Below are positions 1 to 14,100 of a DNA stretch of 64,000 nucleotides, piece after piece; the stretch's first letter is position 1, and each line of letters opens with the position of its first letter. The notes under the pieces were generated by a model. That model searched no databases, was not told the origin of the DNA, and saw only the letters and a list, made by a program, of their open reading frames with translations. This DNA comes from Cyrtodaria siliqua. Its lineage: Eukaryota > Mollusca > Bivalvia > Adapedonta > Hiatellidae. The DNA is taken from the NCBI GenBank assembly GCA_037043455.1, contig JAWPHD010000141.1, positions 62,001-126,000 of the forward strand, in the 5' to 3' direction. The position numbers and the translations under genes were made by a program.

Positions 1-54
1 TCAAACCTTGTGTTGAAATTCCAGATTATCACCGGATACCCGTGAAACGTTCTT

Positions 55-170
55 ATAATTTGAATTGGGTTTTATGGTGCACCAACCCGAAAAAGGCTAT
101 ATGGTGCCAACAGGAATAAACAATTTTAGGCGTACCGTCCATTTACAAATTGTACTATTAACTAGTTGCG
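55..170. repeat. Dispersed repeat, fragment
   Basis: The stretch beginning ttgaattgggttttatggtg shares its start and several blocks (tgaattgggtttta, gcaccaa, gctatatggtgcc) with 39166-39230. A repeat family is likely but its limits are unclear. Confidence 0.4.
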
Positions 171-330
171 AAAGACCATGTTTTTCATATTAAGTAATCT
201 TATTTCATATTTTCAGTAGAAAATAGGTTTTAACTGTTGGAATGAGAAATAATCCATTTATTCAATCTGAAAAAAATAATTTTGTTAAAATTCTCGCTGA
301 GCTATTTCTGGTTTCACTCCATTCTTTTTA

Positions 331-570
331 TAGTGACTCCATGGTTAACAGTGTTGCATTGTAAACCTTCTCGCCTCTCGCTGCCGCAGGTTCGAATCCC
401 TCTAGGAGCTCAGATTGTAAGTGAGAAAGTCAATTGTTATTGATGGTGGGAGGTATACAGTTCTGGTTGTACCCAGGAAAAATAAGGTGGTCTGCTTCTA
501 CCACAAAAAAAATGGCTTAAAATGTGCTGAAAATGACGTAAAACACCATTCAAACAAACATGTTTGGAAT
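331..570 (+). mobile_element. tRNA-derived SINE, family B, copy 1
   Basis: It has a B-box-like GGTTCGAATCCC at about 390, followed by a shared body (gagctca..ttgtaagtgag, gtacccaggaaaaat, ggtggtctgc) and tail (aaaacaccatt.aaacaaaca). The same order recurs at 39642-39874 and in decayed form near 21495. It is not a functional tRNA gene because the cloverleaf is not preserved. Confidence 0.75.
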
Positions 571-724
571 CCGTGGTAAAAGAGTCCATGGGATCTCGTT
601 CTGTCAAAGGGAGATAACAAGTGTTGACCATGAGTAAAATTAAAGGGAATTAATTACCTTGCGTATACTGTTAACTGTTATTTTGTTATTCTTTCTATGA
701 TGTAACCACAATTAAGTCTAAATA

Positions 725-2595
725 TTTGTATAAATGTAAAACATCTGGGGAATCAATGGCTTATTAGCCAGAGAGTGGGGTGTACAAAATGTAAAACATC
801 TGGGGAATCAATGGCTTATAAGCCAGAGAGTGGGGTGTACAAAATGTAAAACATCTGGGGAATCAATGGCTTATAAGCCAGAGAGTGGGGTGTACAAAAT
901 GTAAAACATCTGGGGAATCAATGGCTTATAAGCCAGAGAGTGGGGTGTACAAAATGTAAAACATCTGGGGAATCAATGGCTTATTAGCCAGAGAGTGGGG
1001 TGTACAAAATGTAAAACATCTGGGGAATCAATGGCTTATAAGCCAGAGAGTGGGGTGTACAAAATGTAAAACATCTGGGGAATCAATGGCTTATTAGCCA
1101 GAGAGTGGGGTGTACAAAATGTAAAACATCTGGGGAATCAATGGCTTATAAGCCAGAGAGTGGGGTGTACAAAATGTAAAACATCTGGGGAATCAATGGC
1201 TTATTAGCCAGAGAATGGGGTGTACAAAATGTAAAACATCTGGGGAATCACTGGCTTATTAGCCAGAGAGTGGGGTGTACAAAATGTAAAACATCTGGGG
1301 AATCAATGGCTTATTAGCCAGAGAGTGGGGTGTACAAAATGTAAAACATCTGGGGAATCAATGGCTTATTAGCCAGAGAGTGGGGTGTACAAAATGTAAA
1401 ACATCTGGGGAATCAATGGCTTATTAGCCAGAGAGTGGGGTGTACAAAATGTAAAACATCTGGGGAATCAATGGCTTATTAGCCAGAGAGTGGGGTGTAC
1501 AAAATGTAAAACATCTGAGGAATCAATGGCTTATTAGCCAGAGAGTGGGGTGTACAAAATGTAAAACATCTGGGGAATCAATGGCTTATTAGCCAGAGAG
1601 TGGGGTGTACAAAATGTAAAGCATCTGGGGAATCAATGGCTTATTAGCCAGAGAGTGGGGTGTACAAAATGTAAAACATCTGGGGAATCAATGGCTTATT
1701 AGCCAGAGAGTGGGGTGTACAAAATGTAAAACATCTGGGGAATCAATGGCTTATTAGCCAGAGAGTGGGGTGTACAAAATGTAAAACATCTGGGGAATCA
1801 ATGGCTTATTAGCCAGAGAGTGGGGTGTACAAAATGTAAAACATCTTGGGAATCAATGGCTTATTAGCCTGAGAGTGGGGTGTATAAATGTAAAACATCT
1901 GGGGAATCAATGGCTTATTAGCCAGAGAGTGGGGTGTATAAATGTAAAACATCTGGGGAATCAATGGCTTATTAGCCAGAGAGTGGGGTGTATAAATGTA
2001 AAACATCTGGGGAATCAATGGCTTATTAGCCAGAGAGTGGGGTGTATAAATGTAAAACATCTGGGGAATCAATGGCTTATTAGCCAGAGAGTGGGGTGTA
2101 TAAATGTAAAACATCTGGGGAATCAATGGCTTATTAGCCAGAGAGTGGGGTGTACAAAATGTAAAACATCTGGGGAATCAATGGCTTATTAGCCAGAGAG
2201 TGGGGTGTACAAAATGTAAAACATCTGGGGAATCAATGGCTGATTAGCCAGAGAGTGGGGTGTACAAAATGTAAAACATCTGGGGAATCAATGGCTTATT
2301 AGCCAGAGAGTGGGGTGTACAAAATGTAAAACATCTGGGGAATCAATGGCTTATTAGCCAGAGAGTGGGGTGTATAAATGTAAAACATCTGGGGAATCAA
2401 TGGCTTATTAGCCAGAGAGTGGGGTGTATAAATGTAAAACATCTGGGGAATCAATGGCTTATTAGCCAGAGAGTGGGGTGTACAAAATGTAAAACATCTG
2501 GGGAATCAATGGCTTATTAGCCAGAGAGTGGGGTGTACAAAATGTAAAACATCTGGGGAATCAATGGCTGATTAGCCAGAGAGTGGGGTGTACAT
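725..2595. repeat. 55-bp satellite array, about 34 copies
   Basis: The unit reads gtaaaacatctggggaatca, then atggcttattagccagagag, then tggggtgtacaaaat. Most copies are 55 bp. A block near 1870-2140, plus a few later copies, has gtgtataaat and is 54 bp, which keeps frames open on both strands and creates the 105-codon false ORFs there. Early copies alternate between GGCTTATAAGCC (a perfect palindrome) and GGCTTATTAGCC; later copies have only the latter. Confidence 0.95.
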
Positions 2596-3451
2596 CTTTC
2601 CCCTCCATTTTTATTTTTCATTTTCTGAAATTACCCCATTTGTTATTTTCATAACCAATGATGCAGGTTTAACGTTTCTGGGCTAACATTTCGGGTTTAT
2701 GTGATATTTTATTTGCCCAGACCAGTGATTTTTTTACATTTTCATTTCATTGAGTCCCTCTCCAGCGTTTCTGAAAAATATACGAGTCCTGCAATGTAAA
2801 AATAAAAAAAAATCAGATTTTAATGAATCCTGGCAAAATTTTATGAGTATATGATGCGGGATGCACAGGTAACAAAATCACTGCCTGACATGGCTAAGGG
2901 GCTATTTTGGGTTTTGAGGTTAAGACCCTAAACATCTGAGAGACTGATGCCATCCATAGAGTGTTCAATAATAGATTAATACCCTGTGAATTAAAGATCT
3001 ATGTGGCATACTGGTGCATGTAAATTAACGTATTGTTATGTTTCTGTGTGTACGAGATTTGTTCCATCTTGTGTTTATCTATGCTTTATGTTTTTATAAT
3101 ATTAAAAAAAAATCCGACTTTGTTTGCAGTAATAAGATTGCATAACTTAATTGTGCTTTTGTCATGAATAGATGTAAAATTAATTTTACAACTTTGCTTT
3201 ACTTACAACTTTACTTTACTAATTTTAAACAGTTTCTAGAAGTTGTGTGACATCATGAAATTGTGCTAATGCCAGGTCTGATAAGCTGTGCCCATTATGT
3301 GTGTGTCAGACTATGCACATGTACCTTCTCGGGGTCATGTATCTTTTTCGGAGTAACAATGCTCATGGTAATAGCTGCATGATATTTGGTTGGCTTTTAA
3401 AACACGAAATAAAATTGAAATGGGTTTTTATGTTCTGTTAACACATCAAAT
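2596..3451. other. AT-rich non-coding sequence, nothing recognised
   Basis: There is no cysteine-rich exon, no long frame and no clear repeat in this stretch upstream of the first exon seen. Confidence 0.5.
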
Positions 3452-3570
3452 TAGGTTATATTGGGACAGCGACCTCAGAGGGAGGTAGGATGAATTTCCC
3501 CATCAGACCTCTGCCAGGAAGCGAACCCAGCTGGGGCAGAGGTCTTGTCGACTGAGCTACCAAGGCAGCT
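3452..3570 (-). mobile_element. tRNA-derived SINE, family A, minus strand, single-unit copy
   Basis: Read on the minus strand it starts with a tRNA-like head, CTTGGTAGCTCAGTCGA (A box) and GGTTCGCTTCC (B box, complement of 3517-3527). The + strand begins ggttatattgggacagc. Its body contains one copy of the segment (ggtaggatgaatttcccc) that is expanded as a 38-bp array at 16312-17630. Confidence 0.7.
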
Positions 3571-4126
3571 ATTTAAAAAATGTCAGTCATTTACAGTAAT
3601 AAGACAATTATAAACTTTGATTTGCTGTTTTTGTAAATATTCTTGATTTAAAGGTTCGAGATTCGCTTGTTAATATGTATTGGTGGCAGTTATAATCTTT
3701 TGAATGCTTGTTTGTTTAAGTTTTTTTGCTGTGGAAAATACTTACAGCATGATGATACCACTCAGTCTGACCTCCATGTGGAAAACACTTTCGTATGGAA
3801 CAGTGTTTTATTTCATTTGGTATTTTATGTTTCTCATTTGTCATTAAAGGCACTTTAACGAATCTCAAAACTCGATCATTTTGAATGAGTGATTGTAAAA
3901 GGTTGAAAACAGCATTTTATAACAAAGAATTTAAAGGAGCTCCATATTCACTGATTTTAGTTCTTTTTCTGTCAGACATTCCATTTCAGTCATGAGTTGC
4001 AGATTTAGTTTCATTGTTGAAGTTGAGTTTTGAGATATATTCTTGATAATATTTAATGACAAATTTTAAACAAAATTTTGAAATGAAATAATAGATATTT
4101 TTTTCACAACTTTGTTTGACCTGTAT

Positions 4127-4545
4127 TTTATATATCTTGAATTCATGTATTTGCTGACACATACAGTATATTTTATATATCTTGAATTCATGTATTTGCT
4201 GACACATACAGTATATTTTATATATCTTGAATTCATGTATTTGCTGACACATACAGTATATTTTATATATCTTGAATTCATGTATTTGCTGACACATACA
4301 GCATATTTTATATATCTTGAATTCATGTATTTGCTGACACATACAGCATATTTTATATATCTTGAATTCATGTATTTGCTGACACATACAGCATATTTTA
4401 TATATATATGAATTCATGTATTTGCTGACACATACAGCATATTTTATATATCTTGAATTCATGTATTTGCTGACACATACAGCATATTTTAATCCTTACA
4501 CATACAGTATATTTTAATCCTTACACATACAGCATATTTTAATCC
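4127..4545. repeat. 45-bp minisatellite, about 8 copies plus short derivatives
   Basis: The unit contains cttgaattcatgtatttgct, then gacacatacagtatatttta. Because 45 is a multiple of 3, both strands stay open, giving the false 158-, 101- and 99-codon frames here. The 3' end decays into three shorter cacatacagYatattttaatcc units. Confidence 0.93.
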
Positions 4546-4830
4546 TCACTCTCAACATTTTAGAAACATTGTCACTTTTATGCATTTGTTAAATCTGTCA
4601 AACAATTTTGTTTATGTGATCAATTTTGCTTATATTACTGTTATTAATTTGTTAAGGTTACGTGTTATGAAGAATATTTTACAGCCGTTAACAATTTTGT
4701 AAAATCAATAATATATTTTTTGGAGACCAAATACCTGGATTTTTTTTTGTGTAAATTACATTGTCCACAAAAAAAATAATTCACGATTAAAACTGGAGAT
4801 ATTATTTTCACGGTTCTTCATTTTTTCCAG

Positions 4831-5172
4831 GTCATTTCACATCTTCGCCAGGCCAGTCCAGTTGCACACAATGTTCAGCAGGTAACTCCTGCACAGCAAC
4901 GACGCAAACTCCATGTGGAATGGGTTACTACAGCGTGACTGGTTCCACCTCATGCACCACATGCCCCGCAGGTTCAGCTTGTACCACAACAACGACAGAG
5001 ACACCAACACAATGCTTAGCAGGGACATACTCGGCAGCAGGTGCAAGTTCTTGTGCATCTTGCCCGGCTGGGAAGAAGTGTGCGACGGCAGGAATGGATG
5101 CCCCAGTGGCATGTGGTACTGGAGAGTACCAACCGGCCACAGACCAGTCCCAGTGTATTGCCTGTCTAGCAG
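4831..5172 (+). CDS. Exon 1 (in window) of the Cys-rich repeat gene, phase 1-1
   Basis: The acceptor is ttttttccag and the donor is gtgaga. The exon is 342 nt, exactly 3 x 114, and carries about three 38-residue modules with 14 cysteines, including CTTCPAGSAC and CASCPAGKKC. It enters with two bases completing a split Gly codon, so at least one more coding exon lies upstream; none is recognisable in 1-4830. The apparent Met start at 4920 is internal to the exon and is not the initiator. Confidence 0.93.
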
Positions 5173-8100
5173 GTGAGATAATTATGGTATTAAACAAAGA
5201 CAACTGCTAAATAATCTAACTATTACTTTTTGAAATATGTTCTGATCTGTTTCTCATTTGGTTTTGGTTGACATCTTTGGGCGTGTGGCATCCAAGTCAT
5301 CATCAGTATTATAAACTTTATGTCTCAGAATCAGTCAGCCTACTGGTTTTAAGGAATACCACTTTATTCTTTCAGTATAATTGTAATTTTTAGCTCTACT
5401 GGCCAACAGCCCCGCCCCAAGGGTCACATGTTTTACATAGACATGTATAGGGAAAAACTTAAAAAATCTTCTTCTCCGAAACTGCAAGAGCCAGAGGTTT
5501 AATATTTTGCTGTTGCTATAAGCTTATGGTCCTTTACCAATTTCGTTCAAATGGTGACCCTGGGGTCACATCTGGCCCCACCCCGGGGGTCACAGTTTTA
5601 CATAAATGCTTGTATAGGGAAAAAATTAAAAAAATCTTCTTCTGTGAAACTGCAAGAGCCAGAGGTTTAATATTTTGCATTTGCTATAAGCTTATGGTCC
5701 TTTACCAAGTTTGTTCAAATGGTGACCCTCGGGTCACATTTGACCCCACCCCAAGGATCACATGTTTTACATAGACATGTATAGGGAAAAAATTAAAAAA
5801 TCTTCTTCTTTGAAACTGCAAGAGCCAGAGGTTTAATATTTTGCATTTGCTATAAGCTTATGGTCTTTTAACCAATTTGTTCAAATGGTGACCAATTGGT
5901 CACATTTGTCCCCACTCTGTGGGTCACAGTTTTACTTCTTCTTCTCTGGAACCACATGGCACAGAGCTCTCATGTATTACATGTAGCATCAGCTTATGGT
6001 CCTCTACCAAGTTTGTTCAAATGGTTACCCTGGTGTCAACTTTCGACGCGCCCCGGGGGTAAATTTTTTTTAATTTGATTTTTTTTTTAATTTTTTTTTT
6101 TTTGATTATTTTTTTTTAATTCTTTCATTTGTTTATTTTTTATTATTTTTGATTGATTTGAATTTTTGTTTTGATTTTTTTTTCATTATCTTTTTAATTA
6201 CTTTAAAATTTCTTGTCGGCGCTACTCATCCTAAATGCCTTGTTGAATTTCGACAAAACTTAGCAGGAAGCATCGGTAAGATGTCTAGTTGTGCATATCA
6301 AGCTTTTGTTCCAGTTCGCTGATTTTTGATGGAGTTTTGGCCCTTTGACATTTATATTTAAAATTTCTTGTCGGCGCTACTCCTCTTAAACGGCTAGTTG
6401 AATTTCTACGAAATTTGGCAGGAAGCCTCAGTATGATGTCTAGTTGTGCAAAGCGCGTTATATCAATGAAATCTTGGACAATTTTGAAAACCAGCTAGAT
6501 CTTGTTAGTAATAATAGAGTTATGGCCCTTGATTTGTTGAAAAATGCTATATTGTATTTGCCTTTGTTAAATCTATAGGAGAAGAGAGGTATATCTAGCT
6601 ATATCTATCTAACTCTATTAGAGCTGTTTTAGCCAGTAGAGCGTCCACAGGCCCTCTTGGGCCTCTTGTTTCTTATCCCATTTTTTTTTCCAGTTAAATA
6701 TTCAATAAATATATTTTTTGTGATTTGTCTGATGGTAATCCTCAGGTTGAAATGACAGAATAATTCTACCAAGTGAAATTTAAAACTAAAGTGCAGGCTG
6801 GTTCTCCCATGTGAAATTACAAACTAGAGTGCACTTCAACATGTATGCGGTGACATTTTAGGTCATCAATGTCCCAATGTCGACGGTGTTGCTGTAATAT
6901 GTGTGGAAGGTCAATACAGTCCTGCAGGTGAAGAAACGTGCCTAACCTGCCCCGACGGCGAGTACTCAGACTCACAGGGAGTGACAGCGTGTACAAATTG
7001 TACGGCGGGATATGAGTGCACGAACAAAAATGCAGCCCCTGTCATTTGTCCTGCTGGTGAATACAGGTGAGAATGGGATTTAGGTTATATAAAAACCTGA
7101 ATGCTGAAACATTGGGCCATCCTTAAAAATGTGTTGGTTTGCTGTTTTTAGCATCGGGTTGCAAATGTTTTGTGAAACTCTTTCATCTCTGTCAGAGGAC
7201 TCAGTAAAAAAAAGGAAAAGAAAAGAAACCAGCCTTCCTATCTAAGGATTGGAGCACCTCAAAACCACACTTTTTTAATGATGGCCTTGACTTATGAAGA
7301 TTTGTGTATGAACTTAACATTTTCTATATTTCTATTAATGCCATGCATTTAACCTAACATTAGACATATTTTTTTATGCATTTAACAAGAAATGTTCCAT
7401 GAGTCCTATAAATATAACCAAGAATAATATTGAAATACTAGATGCATTTAACCTAACATTTAATGGGAATGTTATGCATATTTAACCTAAAATTTGATTG
7501 GAAAGTTACGGATTTAATCTAAAATTTGATGGGAATGTTACGCATTTAAGCTAAGATTTGATGGGAATGTTATGCATTTAACCTATCATTTGATGGAATG
7601 TTATGCATTTAACCTCACATTTGATGGAATGTTATGCATTAACCTCATATTTGATTGGAATGTTATTCATTTAACCTACAATTTGATGGGAATGTTACGC
7701 ATTTAATCTAAAATTTGATGGGAATGTTACGCATTTAACCTCATATTTGATGGAATGTTAAGCATTTAACCTCACATTTGATGGGGATGTTACATTAACC
7801 TCACATTTGATGAGAATGTTATGCATTAACCTCATATTTGATGAGAATGTTATGCACTTAACCTCACATTTGATGGGCATGTTATGCATTTAACTTCATA
7901 TTTGATGGGTATGTTAAGCACTTAACCTCACATTTGATAGGAATGTTATGCATTAACCTCACATTTGATGGGAATGTTATGCATTTAACCTCACATTTAA
8001 TGGAAATGTTATGCATTTGACCTCAAATTTGATGGGAATGTTATGCTTTTAACATCACATTTGATGGGAATGTTATGCAATTAACCTTAAATTTGATGGG

Positions 8101-11100
8101 AATATTATGCACTTAACCTTAAATTTGATGGGAATGTTATGCATTTACATTTGGTGAGAATGTTATGCATTTAACCACAGATTTAATGGGAATGTCATGC
8201 ATTTAACCTAAAATTGGACAGAAATGTTATGCATTTAACCTCAGATTTAATGGAAATTGTATGCATTTAACCTAAAATTTGGTGAGAATGTAATGCATTT
8301 AACCTCAGATTTAATGGGAATGTTATACATTTAACCACAGATATGATGGGAATGTTATGCACTTAACATTACATTTGATGGGAATGTTATGCATTTAAAT
8401 TTGATGAGAATGTTATGCTTTTAACCACAGATATGATGGGAATGTTATGCATTTAACCACATATTTGATGGGAATGTTATGCACTTAATCTTAAATTTGA
8501 TGTGAATGTTATGCATTTAACCACAGATTTATGCATTTAACCACAGATTTGATGGGAATGTTATGCATTTAACCTTAAATTTGATGGGAATGTTATGCAT
8601 TTAAATTTGATGAGAATGTTATGTATTTAACCACAGATATGATGGGAATGTTATGCATTTAACCACAGATTTGATGGGAATGTTATGCACTTAATCTTAA
8701 ATTTAATGGGAATGTTATGCATTTAAATTTGATGAGCATGTTATGCATTTAACCACAGATTTATGCATTTAACCACAGATTTGATGGGAATGTTATGCAC
8801 TTAACCTTAAATTTGATGGGAATGTTATGCACTTAATCTTAAATTTGATGGGAATGTTATGCATTTAAATTTGATGAGCATGTTATGCATTTAACCACAG
8901 ATTTATGCATTTAACCACAGATATGATGGGAATGTTATGCATTTAACCACAGATATGATGGGAATGTTATGCACTTAACGTTAAATTTGATGGGAATGTT
9001 ATGCATTTAACCACAGATTTGATGGGAATGTTACCCATTCAAATTTAGTATTTCTAATATGCCTGAGATTAAATAGATTTCTAATGCATGTAACCTACAA
9101 TGCCACCAGAGAATATTAAAGGGTATACATAAATCCAAACATGTTTTGCATTTAACCTAGAATTTGATTGGATGTTACACATTAAACTTTTAATGTTATA
9201 GGAATGATATGCCTTAAGTTAAAGGTTGGTAGAACTTTAATGGATTTAATCTTCAATTTGCAGAGAGGGTATGTAATGACTTCAGCAATGATCTGAAAGA
9301 GCTTTATGGAATTGTTTTTATTTAAGTGGAATTTAATGTCTTTAACTAACATTTTTTCAACTGTATATCAGTTGTTTAATGTTACGATTGTGTTAACCCT
9401 TTCGGTGCCAAATAATGTTTAGCTCTACTGATCAGAGATCAGCAGAGCTTATGCCGTGGTGCGGTGTCCGTTGTCCGTCTGTCTGTCAGTAAACTCTTTT
9501 TTGTAGGTAGTTCTTCTCTGAAACTACTGAATGGATTTTCATGAAACTTTACAGAAATGTTGCCCATGAAGTCTAGTTGATCCTAGCAAAAATTCATGTT
9601 GATTTGAAAACCAAGATGGCCGCCAAATCTAAAAGTAGATTTTTAAAAAACAAGTTTGTAGCAACTACTTCTTGAAAACTCTAAGTGATATTGATATGGG
9701 ACTTTTTCTAAAATGATCAGCATGATATGATGTTGGTCCTTGTCGAAAATCGTTTTGATTCGACGGTAAACATGGCTGCGCCATCTTTGTTTACATAGAG
9801 TTATTTAGTAAAAACTTGTAGCGACTACTCCTCTGAAACTAATCAACGGATTTCCATGAAACTTCACAGGAATGTTGCTCTTGATGTCTAAATGATCCTA
9901 GCAACATTTCAGGTTGGTCGAAAATTCAAGATGGCCGCCACGGCTAAAAATAGATTTTCAAAAAACAAGTTTGTAGCGACTACTTCTTGAAAACTATAGG
10001 TGAAATTGTTATGGGACTTTTTCTAAAATGATCGGCATGACATGATGATAGTCCTTGTCGAAAATCATTTTGATTCAATGTTAAACATGACCGCCAGCGA
10101 CCATCTTTGTTTACATAGAGTTATCTAGTAAAATCTTGTAGCGACTACTCCTCTGAAACTACTTGACGGATTTTCATGAAACTTCAAAGGATCAAATGCT
10201 GATCTACCTATCAAAAACCTATCAGTAGAGCTTCAAGGTCATTGACCACTTGTTTGAAATTTTCTCCCAGCGCCAGATTCATTTTGGTAATTTACAAAAA
10301 TAAATAGTGTGGTTGTTGAAATGGCTATAACTTGAAAAAGAATAAAGATATCAACTTGACATTTTCAGTGATAATAGCTTGTATATTATTGTAATGGTAA
10401 AAGTACAACAAATAATTATTATACTTGTCAAGTGTCACCAAATTTATGTAATTACTTTTTTTTATTTAAATTGATTTTGTGTTCTTACTGAAGTCTTATC
10501 TTATCAATATAAAATAAAGATTATATGCAATTATTTAAGTTAACGTCCACTAATATCAATTCTACACATATCTAAGTCACTTTGGCACATCGCAGTTGTA
10601 AATATATACCCAAATATCGTATTCTTTCTCCTTCCTCGAGCGGATGCCATTTTGGAATCGGAAGATTTCATTTTTTTTTGTCCGAAGCTATGCAACATTT
10701 TCAGCAACATATTGTGCAATTTTCGGGGAAAAGTTTGTGTATTTTCATTCATAAACCTCGTTCTGATATTGGAAAATCCCCGGACGTTTTTGCAGTAATA
10801 TTTACACAATTAAAATAATTGTGTTCCAACCACACTATACGATGTAGATTGGAGTTGCTTATGGCGCTCTGCCGAGATGTCGACTAGAGTCGCCTGTTGC
10901 GCCGAAAGGGTTAATTGGTGAGACATTAGTGGGGACGTTCAACACAATTTGAAACTATTAAACAACTGATATATTGTTACAAAAGTCAAAATATAACTAC
11001 TGGTTAACCCGTTTTCATTCTTTTAGACAGTTTTATTCACAAATGAATAGAGATAAAACAAAATGATGTCACATTTTTGACGGTTTAATGTCACATGACT

Positions 11101-14100
11101 TGATTTGCTATGGGTATAGTCACAAATGTTTATAGGAATGATATGCATTGAAATTAAATGGCCTTAATTTAAAGGTTGATAGAACTTTAATGGATTTAAT
11201 CTTCAATTTGCAGAGAGGGTATGTAATGACTTCAGCAATGATCTGAAAGAGCTTTATGGAATTGTTTTATTTAAGTGGAATTTAATGTCTTTAACTAACA
11301 TTTTTTCAACTGTATATCAGTTGTTTAATGTTACAATTGTGTTAAGTGGTGACCATTTGTGGGGACGTTCAACTTGATTTGAAACTATTAAAGTAACACC
11401 AGCGCCAAATTTCGCTATAATACCGTACTTCCAAACTCTACCCAAGTGTTGAGGTCACAAAATGATGCATATATGCTAATTAAAACCGTATATGTATCCA
11501 CGGGTTCATAAAATACCCACACATGAATATGTGTGAAATGAATTTAGAGTTGGTAACTTTTTATTCGAAGCTTTAAGCAATAACAAAAAGGCGATGTTTT
11601 TGGCTTTTGGTGTTTATATTGTATTTCTAGAGTTAGGATTTGCAATTATATGTTAGTTTTATATATACCTTATCGTTTTTGAAGCGGTGTGCATATGTTG
11701 TAAAATTAGCGTGCTGTTGGCGTGTGAATGACTTTAAACAACTGATATATTGTTACAAAAGTCAAAATATAACTACTGGTTAGCCCGTTTTGATTCTTTT
11801 AGACAGTTTTATTCACAAATGAATAGAGATAAAATAAAATGATGTCACATTTTTGACGGTTTAATGTCACATGATTTGATTTGCTATGGGTTATACACTA
11901 TTTAATAGTGACAAATGTTTGAATGTCAACCAGTCGGATTTCAGGATGTTTTGCAAGTGTGTTAGAATGTTGCATTATTGTATTACAGTGTTGGAAGCCA
12001 AGTGTACTGCAGCCAGTGTGCAGTAGGAACCTACCAGGATACACCTGGCAGTACTTCTTGTTCAAGCTGTGATGCCGGATACGAGTGCCCCACCACCACT
12101 GCAAGTAAGTGACGACATGTAGACTGACGATATAACTTGGTTGTATGAATAAAACTATTCTCATCACATTAAAAAAGAAATAACATTTTCGTTTTCAACA
12201 ATTTAAATTATTGTAAATTTTTCACAAATGTCCAAAATGGTTGTACAACATAATATATAGTCTTGGCTCATGTTGTTGTATCATACCTTTTATCTAAAAT
12301 AAAAAGGTATTGTCTAAAAATTTGGTTTTATATTTTAAAGTCTTAGAAAAGTAGACTGAATAGAGTCTTCAATAAATGGATCTGATGTTTTACAAAATAA
12401 TCGTTTTCTATTCCAGAGGTTGCCTGTACCTCGGGTAGCTACTCCCTGGGTGGGCTGGAATCCTGTGTCCCTTGCACTACCGGACATGAGTGCTCTAACG
12501 CTGCTGTAGCTCCGGTCGAGTGTGTAGCTGGTACATATGCAGCCAGTGCTAGTACAGTCTGTCATGATTGTGATGCGGGTTACAAATGTCCAACTGCGGG
12601 CCTGGGGGCTCAGGTAGCGTGTGCGGCTGGCCACTACCAGACTTCAACTAATCAACTGTCTTGTACTCAGTGCCCACAAGGTAGTGTAACTTATGTAAAA
12701 CAAATGTGTGTGTACATAGAGGATCTTACAATCATGACTGTGTATAATTGATTATAATAAAATGACGGGAAAGCCTCTGCCGAGTATCCTATCTTTTTAT
12801 CGAACCAGTTTATTAAAGTCAGTAATACACAGTCGTGAATTTAAAGTAAATAATACAGTGTCATGAAAGTAAGATTCTATTTATCGAATAACGCACCTAT
12901 GACATGATAGTTTCACTTTAATGTTGTCAATTTTCCATGTATACGCCGGCAGTTTTTAGAAGAAATTGTGACGTTGTTTACCCGACTTCACACATTCACA
13001 CTGCAAATAAATGCTACACCTAATGTTACTAACATGCATTTTATGAAGTAAAATTTTGAATGATGATAGATATTTAAGGTGTCTGGGCATATTGTATGAT
13101 ATACCAATCAAACAATTGGGACTAAATGTTTCACGGTTCACAAATACAGTTTTTCGGTCCTCATTTGTATCTGTAATACACTAGATTACGATAAATAAGT
13201 CATGGCTTTATTACACTCCCAGAAGCCATGTTATGTGATAAAAGGTAGTTTAACATAACATTCTTGTAAATCTTTCTACTGAGATTATGGTTTTATTAAT
13301 TATGCCTCCGTTCGAAGAAGATTGGTTTGCAAATGTCGGTCTGTCTGTCGGTCGGTCCGTCCCGAAAGCTTCTTTTCTTCTCGATAACTCAAGAACAGCT
13401 GACACGCACTACAAAAAAAAACTCGAAAATATTAAGTTGACTGTTGATTAGTGATTGATAGACGGGTACTAGACAGAACCATGACTTTGAAAAACACATA
13501 TATTAAGCCCTTTTATTGAATCTTGAAACCATGTCAATTATTATCTGTTTTTTACATGCCTCGGGAACTTGATAATGCAAGGTGTCATCCTAGGACTAAT
13601 TGGTTGGTGATCACAACAAACTCGCTGTACAAACACACAGATTATGCAATAAGGAGTCCTCAGTCATTCATTGTCTAGTGACCTTTTGCATTGTCAACCG
13701 TACTTTTCCCACTCAATTAAGTCACGTTTTACACAGACTTGGCATTTTTCGTAAAACGTTAAATAAATATATCTATATTCAAAAATGTGTCTACATCGAA
13801 AAAGAAGGAAGAGAACATTATAATGTAAAATCTTGAAGTGCAAGATTAATATTTACATGAACTAAGAATTTAATTTGCATGAGGAAAATATTTAAAGTGT
13901 TGAATTATTTCTTGAGCTTACAAGAGTATAATAGTTCCTAAAACCAATTAAAACTTGCTTGACATTGAAGGCCTCTATTAAATGCTAAAGAAATCAGACA
14001 AGGTAAATGGGGTAGATATTACTGTTCCTGGCCATAACCTCCCCCTCCCTCCCAACCCCACCATCCCCACCCCACCCCACCACCACCACTACCACACCAC

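Larger units (their letters stand above)
9195..11920. repeat. Tandem duplication (copy A 9195-11127, copy B 11128-11920), each copy carrying a different insertion
   Basis: Both copies share ggaatgatatgc, a 200-bp block (ggatttaatcttcaatttgc, gtatatcagttgtttaatgt) and a 3' block (gatatattgttacaaaagtc, gtcacatttttgacggttta). Copy A is interrupted at a TTAA by 9397-10910, and copy B at another TTAA by 11392-11733. Each copy shows the uninterrupted sequence of the other's insertion site. Confidence 0.88.

Noticed and set aside
380..400. tRNA gene suggested by a GGTTCGAATCCC B box
   Set aside because: No intact cloverleaf or acceptor stem; the same sequence with a common body and tail recurs elsewhere, so it is a SINE head.
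1809..2192. Two 105-codon frames on opposite strands
   Set aside because: They coincide exactly with the 54-bp subtype block of the 55-bp satellite.
725..2595. CRISPR-like array of regular repeats
   Set aside because: The repeats are directly adjacent with no unique spacers, and the sequence is from an intron-bearing animal genome.
3986..4462. 158- and 101-codon minus-strand frames and a 99-codon + strand frame
   Set aside because: All are explained by a 45-bp minisatellite, open on both strands at once.
9397..9412. Reading the 9397-10910 insertion as an LTR element
   Set aside because: The ends are short inverted, not direct, repeats, with TTAA duplication and a matching empty site in the tandem copy.
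12335..12634. 99-codon minus-strand frame
   Set aside because: It is the antisense shadow of exon 4.
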